Origin: Bacteroidia bacterium
Lineage (GTDB): Bacteria > Bacteroidota > Bacteroidia > Chitinophagales > Chitinophagaceae
Direction: 5' to 3'
Length of the DNA: 64,000 bases
Assembly (NCBI GenBank): GCA_030429205.1
Contig: JAUICZ010000005.1
Span: forward strand, 55,315 to 119,314
Shown: positions 47,106 through 54,457 of the stretch, piece after piece
How positions within the stretch are numbered: position 1 is the stretch's first letter
Layout of the letters: the number at the start of each line of letters is the position of its first letter
The notes under the pieces: model-generated
Seen by the model: the letters and a program-made list of their open reading frames with translations, nothing else
Database searches by the model: none
What the model was told of the DNA's origin: nothing
Position numbers and translations under genes: made by a program

Positions 47106-47624
47106 TTACCAAACTTCATTTTCAAGGTATTCTTGTAGTTTGTTATCGTCTATTTTGTCTGTTGTTAAAGAAAAATCTGTTATGTTTTGTTCTACTAATT
47201 CCGGGCCAAACTCGTCTATATTATATTGTACATAGGCTAGCAGATCAGACTCTGGCACGCTGCTTAGTTGCTCTTTAATAGATGGTGTTGAGGGTTGTAA
47301 AAAATTGTATCCGCCTATTGTAATAGTAATTATTAATATGGCTGCTGCCATCCAGCGAATGGGGGCAAATTGTAAGATTCTTTTCTTCGGCGTTTCAGGT
47401 TGTTGTGTAGCAGCCAATACTTCTTGCGATAAACTCTCAAAATATCCGGTCGGTACAGAATGAGGCATGGTTTTATTTATGCCTCGTTTTTTAGCAGTGT
47501 TTATTTCATTGGGTAGTTGCTCAAAATATCCTCCCGGTACAGTAAATGGCATACTGTGGGGTAGCTCAGCCAAAGGGCTGTTTAGCTCCTTTAGTTCGTT
47601 CAGTATGTCATTGTTTCTGCTCAT
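47106..47624 (-). CDS. Anti-sigma-factor-like single-helix membrane protein
   Basis: 172 residues. A hydrophobic helix at 91-110 follows a cytoplasmic part of about 90 residues; the C-terminal 60 residues are acidic and likely periplasmic. The cytoplasmic part holds two copies of a P-x-GYFExL motif: VPGGYFEQLPNEI (29-41) and VPTGYFESLSQEV (57-69). No zinc-binding anti-sigma motif is present. Its place 10 nt after the sigma gene and its layout suggest it binds the sigma factor; this is inference. Confidence 0.75.
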   Translation of the reverse strand: MSRNNDILNELKELNSPLAELPHSMPFTVPGGYFEQLPNEINTAKKRGINKTMPHSVPTGYFESLSQEVLAATQQPETPKKRILQFAPIRWMAAAILIITITIGGYNFLQPSTPSIKEQLSSVPESDLLAYVQYNIDEFGPELVEQNITDFSLTTDKIDDNKLQEYLENEVW

Positions 47625-47634
47625 ATTATTTAGA

Positions 47635-48204
47635 CTATTTATCTACGCTAATGTTTAAATATGTTTCAATTTTTTTTACTGCATGATGGTAAGAGGCTTT
47701 TAATGCCCCCGCAGAAGTCTTTAGTACGTCTGCCATCTGTTCATAGGGCATTTCATCATAGTACCTCAAACTAAACACTAATCGCTGCTTTTCAGGTAAT
47801 GATTGTATGGCACGCTGTAGTTGCCATTCTATTTTTTTACTATCATAACCTTCTTGTGCAATTAGAGTGTCTTGTAAAAAGCCTTCTTCACTATCCAGCG
47901 GTATAGACTTGCGTTTTTTTTCTTTTTCCAGCCAGGTCAGAGTTTCGTTGGTGGCAATACGGTACAGCCAGGTATAAAGCTGCGCATTGCCTTTAAAGGA
48001 TAGTAGGTTGTGCCATAGCTTTACCAGCACGTTTTGCAATATATCATTCGCATCCTCATGCTCCACCACAATACGACGGATGTGCCAGTACAGTCGCTCC
48101 TGATACTTTTTGATCAGGGCTGTAAAAGCGGCTTCTCTGGTAGTCTCATCTTCAAATAAGATCAGCAAAGCACTATCGTCTGTTTCTGTTATAACTCCGG
48201 GCAT
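47635..48204 (-). CDS. ECF-type RNA polymerase sigma factor
   Basis: 189 residues, two sigma-70 regions and no region 1 or 3. Region 2 (about 25-95) holds HEDANDILQNVLVKLWHN and FKGNAQLYTWLYRIATNETL; region 4 (about 125-180) has LPEKQRLVFSLRYYDEMPYEQMADVL, where the last part is the promoter-recognition helix-turn-helix. The gene directs the core polymerase to envelope-stress type promoters. It is first in a three-gene operon with an anti-sigma-like and a sensor-like gene. Confidence 0.95.
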   Translation of the reverse strand: MPGVITETDDSALLILFEDETTREAAFTALIKKYQERLYWHIRRIVVEHEDANDILQNVLVKLWHNLLSFKGNAQLYTWLYRIATNETLTWLEKEKKRKSIPLDSEEGFLQDTLIAQEGYDSKKIEWQLQRAIQSLPEKQRLVFSLRYYDEMPYEQMADVLKTSAGALKASYHHAVKKIETYLNISVDK

Positions 48205-48224
48205 CTGCTTTATAGACTAAAATT

Positions 48225-48244
48225 AGTTTTAAAGGTTTAAAACT
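48225..48244. promoter_or_regulatory. Perfect inverted repeat between sigma operon and fmt
   Basis: AGTTTTAAA-GG-TTTAAAACT, 9-bp arms and a 2-bp centre, lies 20 nt before the sigma gene start and 37 nt before fmt. It could be an operator for either; function is unproven. Confidence 0.4.
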
Positions 48245-48266
48245 GCGGATTTTCTTAACAACCTTT

Positions 48267-48274
48267 TAGCTTTG
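48267..48274 (+). promoter_or_regulatory. Candidate -7 box of fmt (TAGCTTTG)
   Basis: An exact TAnnTTTG match that ends 7 nt before the fmt ATG (48282), leaving no space for a ribosome-binding site. Confidence 0.6.
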
Positions 48275-48281
48275 CACGCAT

Positions 48282-49214
48282 ATGTCTCGATTTAAAGATC
48301 TAAGAATCATATTTCTGGGTACGCCTGAGTTTGCTGTAGCATCATTGAAGGCATTGGTAGAAGCCGATGCTAATATTGTGGCGGTAATCACTGCTCCGGA
48401 TAAACCGGCTGGTAGGGGTAAAAAATTACAGCAATCGGCAGTAAAAGAGTATGCTTTAAGTCAAAACCTTAAAGTCTTACAGCCCGAACGACTGAAAAAA
48501 CCGGAGTTCCTGGAAGAATTACGCAGCTACAAGGCTGATCTGCAGGTAGTGGTGGCTTTCAGAATGTTACCTGAGGCTGTATGGGATATGCCGGCATTGG
48601 GAACTATTAATGTGCATGGTTCTTTGCTGCCGCAGTATAGAGGTGCTGCGCCCATCAACAGAGCCATTATGAATGGTGAAACAGAAAGTGGTGTAACAAC
48701 ATTTAAATTGAAACATGAAATAGATACTGGTGATATTTTGTTGCAAAAGCAAGTGCCCATTTTGCCGGAAGATAATGTGGGGACACTGTATGAGAAGTTG
48801 ATGGCAGAAGGTGCAAAGCTGATCGTTGAAACGGTGGAAGGGTTAGCAGAAGATAAGTTAACAGAAGTGCCGCAGGCAAACATTGCAGAAGAGGAGTTAA
48901 AAGCGGCACCTAAAATTTTCAAAGAAGATACACTTATAGACTGGACTCAACCTGTACTAAATATCCATAATCAGATTCGTGGTTTATCACCATATCCGGG
49001 TGCATATACAGAGTTGCAGGATAAGGTATTTAAAATATATACATCACATTACGAACTGTCAGATACCTCTAAACAGCCCGGAGATTACGATACAGATGGC
49101 AAAACCTATTTGCGTTTTGCAGCTAAAGACGGCTGGGTGTATGCCGATGATATTCAACAACAAGGCAAAAAAAGAATGGAGGTAGCAGCCTTTTTAAGGG
49201 GCTTCAGAGGTTAA
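48282..49214 (+). CDS. fmt: Methionyl-tRNA formyltransferase
   Basis: Formylates Met on the initiator tRNA. 310 residues. The N-terminus reads IIFLGTPEFAVASL, the catalytic motif is INVHGSLLPQYRGAAPINRAI with Asn110 and His112, and Asp148 lies in EIDTGDIL. The C-terminal OB-fold (about 205-310) has IRGLSPYPGAYTEL. Typical and intact. The 3' end overlaps the convergent aroQ gene by 21 nt. Confidence 0.97.
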   Translation: MSRFKDLRIIFLGTPEFAVASLKALVEADANIVAVITAPDKPAGRGKKLQQSAVKEYALSQNLKVLQPERLKKPEFLEELRSYKADLQVVVAFRMLPEAVWDMPALGTINVHGSLLPQYRGAAPINRAIMNGETESGVTTFKLKHEIDTGDILLQKQVPILPEDNVGTLYEKLMAEGAKLIVETVEGLAEDKLTEVPQANIAEEELKAAPKIFKEDTLIDWTQPVLNIHNQIRGLSPYPGAYTELQDKVFKIYTSHYELSDTSKQPGDYDTDGKTYLRFAAKDGWVYADDIQQQGKKRMEVAAFLRGFRG

Positions 49215-49634
49215 TATGTGCTTAAAATGTTCAATGGCTAAGTGATATCCGTTGAGCCCCAAACCGGTAATAATGCCTACACAATTACAGGCAGTTAAAG
49301 AGGTTTTTCTATAATCTTCACGACCGTACAAATTGGAAATATGCACTTCTATTACAGGGGGCTTTATGGCGGCAATAGCATCGGCTATAGCTACGCTGGT
49401 ATGAGTATACCCGGCACCGTTAAATACAATGCCATCAACTGTTTCCCTGCATGTATGTATATGGTTCACAAGTTCTCCTTCTACATTACTTTGGTAATAT
49501 GAAAGTTGAACATCAGGGTGCATATTTTCAAGTTTAGCGAGGTAATCTTCAAAGCTGATATTACCGTAAATATCTACCTCTCGCTCGCCCAGCAAGTTTA
49601 GGTTAGGACCGTTGATTATTGCTATTTTATACAT
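49194..49634 (-). CDS. aroQ: Type II 3-dehydroquinate dehydratase
   Basis: Third step of the shikimate pathway. 146 residues. The signature NGPNLNLLGEREVDIYG (8-24) includes the catalytic Tyr; SNVEGELVNHIHTC, FNGAGYTHTSVAIADAI and VEVHISNLYGREDYR follow, with active-site His and Arg. It is the dodecameric class. The 3' end overlaps fmt by 21 nt; the start is divergent from marR. Confidence 0.97.
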   Translation of the reverse strand: MYKIAIINGPNLNLLGEREVDIYGNISFEDYLAKLENMHPDVQLSYYQSNVEGELVNHIHTCRETVDGIVFNGAGYTHTSVAIADAIAAIKPPVIEVHISNLYGREDYRKTSLTACNCVGIITGLGLNGYHLAIEHFKHILTSEAP

Positions 49635-49670
49635 AGTTAGTTAGGGCAATATTAATAAAATCCCGTTATT

Positions 49671-49686
49671 GTCTATTTTTGTAGAC
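49671..49686. promoter_or_regulatory. Dyad over the marR promoter (GTCTA-N6-TAGAC)
   Basis: A perfect inverted repeat GTCTA/TAGAC with a 6-bp centre. The -7-like box TATTTTTG (49674-49681) lies within it. The arrangement suggests a binding site for the MarR-type regulator encoded 24 nt downstream. Confidence 0.5.
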
Positions 49687-49709
49687 GCCGTTTACTAAAA
49701 ATTTTATTT

Positions 49710-50168
49710 ATGCGAACTTTAGAGGAACACTTAGTAACTAAGCCTATAGAAGACCCGCACAGCCGTGCCATGCTTAATACTATGTTTACAGGAGTGTGGC
49801 TACAGCAAAAAATGATGCACATACTTAAACCCTATGATATTACTGAGCCTCAATATAATGTGTTACGAATATTGAGAGGGCAGGATGGTAATGCAATGAA
49901 CCTGTACGAGATTCAAAACAGGATGATACAGAAGATGTCGAATGTGTCTAGACTTATAGACAAACTAGTGGCAAAAAAGCTGGTAACCAGAGAAGAATGT
50001 TCTGATAACAGACGTAGAGTGGATATTGCAATTACAGATGATGGTATGCAAATATTAGAGCAAGTAGCACCACATATTGAGGACTATCAACAGAATATTA
50101 TTAATAGTCTAACAACAGAAGAGGCAAAAACACTAGGGCATCTGTTGGATAAAATGAGAAATGAGTAA
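49710..50168 (+). CDS. MarR family transcriptional regulator
   Basis: 152 residues, winged helix-turn-helix. YDITEPQYNVLRIL leads into the recognition helix region NRMIQKMSNVSRLIDKLVAKKLV, then the wing CSDNRRRVDIAITDDG. The ligand is unknown. A dyad overlaps its promoter, so autorepression is likely. The stop overlaps the xerD start by 8 nt. Confidence 0.92.
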   Translation: MRTLEEHLVTKPIEDPHSRAMLNTMFTGVWLQQKMMHILKPYDITEPQYNVLRILRGQDGNAMNLYEIQNRMIQKMSNVSRLIDKLVAKKLVTREECSDNRRRVDIAITDDGMQILEQVAPHIEDYQQNIINSLTTEEAKTLGHLLDKMRNE

Positions 50169-51081
50169 AGACTCCCCGGTTTGGGCAGCATATATAAAAG
50201 GTTTTAAAGCGTATTTGCAGTTAGAGCGCTCCATGTCCGACAATACAGTTGAAGCGTATTTGCGAGATGTGCATATGCTGGGAGAGTATATATACAACGA
50301 GCATAATAACGTGAGCCTAACACAGGTAGAACAAAAACACCTACAGTCTTTTCTCGCTTATATTAACGAGCTTGAATTAACCGCAAATACTCAGGCGCGG
50401 GTGTTGAGCGGTATCAAGGCTTTCTTCAGGTATTTGATGTTAGAGGAAGTAGTTCGCGACAACCCTACAGAGTTATTAGAAGCTCCTAAGCTAAAAAGAG
50501 CACTGCCTGTATTTTTAAGTATAGAAGAGATAGATCAGCTATTTGCAGCAATAGACCATAGCACGCCCGAAGGACAACGTAACAGGGCTATGCTGGAAAC
50601 AATGTATAGCTGTGGTTTGCGTGTTAGTGAGTTGATTGGGCTGAAGCTGTCCAATTTATATTTAGATGTAGATTTTGTGCGTGTTATTGGTAAGGGCAAT
50701 AAAGAAAGGCTGGTGCCGATAGGTAGCACAGCCATAAAACAAATAGAGCTGTACAAAGATCATGTGCGTAGCCACATGAATATCAAGCCCGGCCATGAGG
50801 ATATACTGTTTTTAAACAGAAGAGGATCTCAGCTTTCAAGAGTAATGGTGTTCACTATTCTTAAGAACCTCACCGCAAAAAGCGGTATCAAAAAAAATAT
50901 ACATCCACATACTTTAAGGCACTCTTTTGCTACTCATTTAGTTGAGGCCGGAGCAGACTTGAGAGCCGTGCAAGAAATGATGGGACATAAGAGTATCACT
51001 ACGACAGAGATCTATACTCACCTGGATCGTAGCTTTCTCAGAGATACATTGGCGAAGTATCACCCTCGTTTTGGTAAATAA
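50161..51081 (+). CDS. xerD: Tyrosine recombinase XerD
   Basis: Resolves chromosome dimers at dif together with XerC. 306 residues: N-terminal core-binding domain (SAM-like, 10-95) with LQLERSMSDNTVEAYLRD, and the catalytic domain with Arg154 (CGLRVSEL), His250 and Arg253 (HTLRHSFATHL), His276 (MMGHKSI) and Tyr285 (EIYTHL). The set is complete. No second recombinase is nearby, so it may be XerD or XerC; XerD fits the residues around HTLRHSFATHL. It is translationally coupled with marR. Confidence 0.93.
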   Translation: MSKDSPVWAAYIKGFKAYLQLERSMSDNTVEAYLRDVHMLGEYIYNEHNNVSLTQVEQKHLQSFLAYINELELTANTQARVLSGIKAFFRYLMLEEVVRDNPTELLEAPKLKRALPVFLSIEEIDQLFAAIDHSTPEGQRNRAMLETMYSCGLRVSELIGLKLSNLYLDVDFVRVIGKGNKERLVPIGSTAIKQIELYKDHVRSHMNIKPGHEDILFLNRRGSQLSRVMVFTILKNLTAKSGIKKNIHPHTLRHSFATHLVEAGADLRAVQEMMGHKSITTTEIYTHLDRSFLRDTLAKYHPRFGK

Positions 51082-51088
51082 CAATTAC

Positions 51089-51096
51089 TATCTTGC
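51089..51096 (+). promoter_or_regulatory. Candidate -7 box of the lipoprotein gene (TATCTTGC)
   Basis: Ends 4 nt before ATG 51101 and thereby supports that ATG over an in-frame start at 51071. Confidence 0.45.
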
Positions 51097-51100
51097 CTGC

Positions 51101-51565
51101 ATGGGTAGTGTTAAATATGCACTTTGGATAGTCGTTTTGATTGTATTTGTTTATGCCTGCAAAAGCAATAAGCCTGTAGCAAAACATAGTAAAAACTACA
51201 GACCGACAACTGTAGTGTTATCTGACAAGCCGCTGGATACTATGAAGAAATATGTAGAGGGCATACGTTGGAAAATGCTCAATTCCATAGGAGGTATAAC
51301 AGGTAGCGATAAGAATAATTTTGAAGACCTCTATTATACTTTTTTAGGCAATGGTACCATGATCTCTGAAAAAAATGGAGATACCTCAAGACAAAAGTAT
51401 AGTTGGAAACAGAAAACTGATATTCACACCGGGGACAGTACATATGTTTTGTTCACAGGCCTGGCAGGTTGGATTGTAGATGGTATATATAAGGACACAC
51501 TAAGAATGGCTGATAATCACCCCGATGGTTACAGTTATACCTTCGTTAAGGCAAACAATGATTAA
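51101..51565 (+). CDS. Lipoprotein of unknown function (META/NlpE-like size)
   Basis: 154 residues from ATG 51101. The leader has VLIVFVYAC, a lipobox with Cys19, followed by KSNKPVAKHSK. The mature part is beta-rich with YVEGIRWKMLNSIGGITGSD and FTGLAGWIVDGIYKDTLRMAD. I do not recognise the family. It follows xerD after 19 nt and has a -7 box ending 4 nt before the ATG, so it may be transcribed on its own. It ends in TTAA, shared with the convergent adhesin gene. Confidence 0.7.
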   Translation: MGSVKYALWIVVLIVFVYACKSNKPVAKHSKNYRPTTVVLSDKPLDTMKKYVEGIRWKMLNSIGGITGSDKNNFEDLYYTFLGNGTMISEKNGDTSRQKYSWKQKTDIHTGDSTYVLFTGLAGWIVDGIYKDTLRMADNHPDGYSYTFVKANND

Positions 51566-54339
51566 CGTACTAGTACAAAGTTGCCTTTAAACATGATGTC
51601 ACTACCGGTATCATTCTTTCCGGTGATCATGTATTGATACGTGCCAAGGTCTTGCGTTTTACCATTGTATGTGCCGTCCCAACCATTGCTGATGTCGTTT
51701 GTGCTGTATACAAGCTCTCCCCACCTGTTGTAGAGCATCATTCGTTCAAAGTTGAAGTTGCATACTACTATCGGCTTGATAGCGTCATTCAAGCCATCTC
51801 TGTTAGGGGTAAAAGCCGTCGGCATAAATATTTTCGACATCCTTTCTGCTTTAATGATAAGGCTCACAATATTCCAACATCCATAATCATCATATCCTTT
51901 TACGCTGAATTTTGTATTGAGGTCTGGAGCAACACTTGGGTTAATCGAGTTTTTGTTAGGGAAATACTCTTCAGGAAACCATTCATAGTCTTTTCCGCCA
52001 GATGCGAATAGGAACACTTCTGGCGAATCGCAGGTGACATAGTCTCTCGTTGCGCTGATTTTGATATCGGGAAGAGGTAAAACCTCCACACGAACAGTAT
52101 CTGTACCTCTGCAGCCTGCAGTGTCTACACCAACTACGGTATATGTTATTGTTTCTGTAGGTCGTGCAATTACAGAAGCTCCTTTATTGTTGTCAAGTGC
52201 ATTTTGTGGTGTCCATGTGTATGTAGCGGCACCTGCTGCAGTTAATGTAGTTTCGTTTTTAAAACAAACCTGTGTGTCATTTGATGCTTCTATCGTTATG
52301 GGGTACTGCTGTAAAGCCAATAGTTTTGAGCTGGTATCTGTGCAGCCTGCAGTGTCTCTAACTATTAATTTTACTAAGTAAGTTCCTGTTTTCTGGTATC
52401 TGTGCTGTATTGGTGCAGAGGTGCTGGTATTGCCATCGTCAAACACCCAAAGGATGGATGCTGCTTTCGGACCAGAAACATAAACTGTGTCAAACGCAGC
52501 TTTTGTACAGTCTATCACACTATCCGTAATGTTGTAGTCTAGTACGTTTGTAAAAGAAATGCTATGATTTATTGTGTCGGCACAGCCAATGCTATCTGTA
52601 ACAATCAGTTGTATATTGTAAGTGCCGGGTTGATTATACCTGTGCGATACAGGGTTAGTGCTGTCAGTGTTTCCGTCACCCAGGCTCCATTCATATTGCT
52701 TTATTTTACTGCCGTTGTTTTGAGAAGATAGTATGATCTCTTTACAGCCAATAATAGAATCTATGATGGTTTCGTTAATGTTATTGTCTGGTACTTGTAT
52801 GTTTTTTTGAAGGGTGTCGCTACAGCCTCCTGTTGTTTTAATTATTGCGCGAATAGTGTAGTTGCCGGATGTGTTATACGTGTGCGTTATTGTAGCTCCA
52901 TTACTTGTGTTCCCGTCACCCAAATCCCAGTCAACACTATTAATAGAGCTTGAGGTTGTTAACCTGAAAGTCATGGTTTTACATGCAGATACAGAATCGG
53001 ATATGCTTGCATTTAATCCACTAAAGTTGAAAGGTGTAGAGGCAAATGGTATTATAAAATTGCTTGTGGTATCTCCTTGATTGCCTGCTTTTGCACCCCA
53101 ATTGGTTGTAGAGGCTCCCATCGTTAATATGCCTGCCACTCCGCCAGTAAAATTAAAGTTGATGTTGGAGAATAGTGAGGCATTATTTACTAATAGTGCT
53201 CCTCCGGCCCCACCGCCACCCGGTGCATGCGCTCCTGAGTTAGTATTGAGGTTTGCCCCTCTGCCACCTGCAATATGCACATTAATGTTAGATAAGGTTT
53301 GCGCATTGATGAGTATAGTACCGCCAGCCCCACCGCCACCAAATCCGTCATTACATTGAAAGGATGATGAGGGAGAGCAATCTAAACCTTGCTCGCCGTT
53401 TGCTGCCAGGATTTTATTGTTGCCTACAATTGTTCCTGCAAATATCAGAACAATACCACCTCCATTACCTCCGTCAGAAGTGTGTCTATCATTAACATCG
53501 CCAGCGCCGCCGCCGCCACCCATGGTAATTTTGTTAACACTAGGGTTGTATGCAAAAGCTTGTCCGCCTCTGCCACCTACAGCAGTTGCGGGAGCGCCTA
53601 CCCATTCGTCTCCGCCTTGTCCGCCGGCACCGCCATTGCCACCGCCGCCGCCACCAGAATTGGTACTGTTTGCACCACCACCACCATTATACAGCTCTCC
53701 GCGACAGTACTGTTTATTGGTAGAAACTTCTGTGATGCCTTCGCCTTTCATAGCGCCACTAAAATTGTTGACGGGATAACAGTAATCTTGTTGGTTTCTG
53801 GTGTATTGTGTGTGAAATATATTGTTTGCATTTGCGCCTCCTCTAAATCCTTTTTCTGATACATCAATATTGTTGTTCAGTGTAAGTGTATTGCTGACAA
53901 TAATGGCAAAAACTCCACCTGACGAACCGTTCCATGGGGCGCATGAGTGAGTACTGTTGACAGTGTAGTTGCTATGGCGTGGCACTCTTACTAATTGTAC
54001 CTTGCCTGCGGCGTAGTCATAATTATTGGTGAGGTTGTAATCTAACCCAACTGCATTACCTGCAATTACACGTACCTTATTGATCTCATAGTTACCACAA
54101 TTGTTTAAAGACTTTAATGTCCCAAAAGCGGATGTATTACTAGTGTCAATTTCAGCACCCTTCATTTGTATAACCAGTACCTCATCCCCAGTACTAAAAG
54201 ATGTTGCGTTGGTTACTATTAAGCTATTACAAGTAGGGTCGTATCCTGTTACAGGGGTGTAGTCGTTTATTATTGTTTGAGCAGAAAGTATTTGAGCATA
54301 AAAAAACACTACTGCAAGGGTAAAATAGTACTTATTCAT
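51562..54339 (-). CDS. Glycine-rich, PKD-repeat adhesin with T9SS type B C-terminus
   Basis: 925 residues, a signal peptide (1-20, ILSA-Q), then an N-terminal domain interrupted by glycine clusters (about 215-245, 275-300, 350-372, 384-395; for example NGGAGGQGGDEW and GGGGAGGAL). Three PKD domains follow at about 440-690, each with a D-DGN-x-S motif (LGDGNTSNGA, LGDGNTDST, FDDGNTSTS). The end is the gliding-motility-type C-terminal domain (MPTAFTPNRDGLND, YNRWGELVYST, GWDGTYNGKTQDLGTY, GNFVLVR). Probably a surface adhesin moved by the T9SS. The Gly-coding DNA is locally GC-rich, an oddity in this AT-rich window. Confidence 0.9.
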   Translation of the reverse strand: MNKYYFTLAVVFFYAQILSAQTIINDYTPVTGYDPTCNSLIVTNATSFSTGDEVLVIQMKGAEIDTSNTSAFGTLKSLNNCGNYEINKVRVIAGNAVGLDYNLTNNYDYAAGKVQLVRVPRHSNYTVNSTHSCAPWNGSSGGVFAIIVSNTLTLNNNIDVSEKGFRGGANANNIFHTQYTRNQQDYCYPVNNFSGAMKGEGITEVSTNKQYCRGELYNGGGGANSTNSGGGGGGNGGAGGQGGDEWVGAPATAVGGRGGQAFAYNPSVNKITMGGGGGAGDVNDRHTSDGGNGGGIVLIFAGTIVGNNKILAANGEQGLDCSPSSSFQCNDGFGGGGAGGTILINAQTLSNINVHIAGGRGANLNTNSGAHAPGGGGAGGALLVNNASLFSNINFNFTGGVAGILTMGASTTNWGAKAGNQGDTTSNFIIPFASTPFNFSGLNASISDSVSACKTMTFRLTTSSSINSVDWDLGDGNTSNGATITHTYNTSGNYTIRAIIKTTGGCSDTLQKNIQVPDNNINETIIDSIIGCKEIILSSQNNGSKIKQYEWSLGDGNTDSTNPVSHRYNQPGTYNIQLIVTDSIGCADTINHSISFTNVLDYNITDSVIDCTKAAFDTVYVSGPKAASILWVFDDGNTSTSAPIQHRYQKTGTYLVKLIVRDTAGCTDTSSKLLALQQYPITIEASNDTQVCFKNETTLTAAGAATYTWTPQNALDNNKGASVIARPTETITYTVVGVDTAGCRGTDTVRVEVLPLPDIKISATRDYVTCDSPEVFLFASGGKDYEWFPEEYFPNKNSINPSVAPDLNTKFSVKGYDDYGCWNIVSLIIKAERMSKIFMPTAFTPNRDGLNDAIKPIVVCNFNFERMMLYNRWGELVYSTNDISNGWDGTYNGKTQDLGTYQYMITGKNDTGSDIMFKGNFVLVR

Positions 54340-54457
54340 AGGTTATTCTCTTGATCCAAATTTAGGATAAATTAAGTAAATAGGGTTTTGCTGGCTTATG
54401 ATTTATAAATCCTCATCAGTTTTATATAGTTTAAAGGGTTATTAATGCTATACCCCT

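Noticed and set aside
50161..51081. xerD as sign of an integron or mobile element
   Set aside because: It is a complete XerC/D-type housekeeping recombinase with no attachment site, cassette, integrase-like extension or direct repeats nearby.
53417..53779. Proline-rich plus-strand frame of 120 codons
   Set aside because: It is the antisense of the glycine clusters of the adhesin gene; Gly codons read backward give Pro and Ala.
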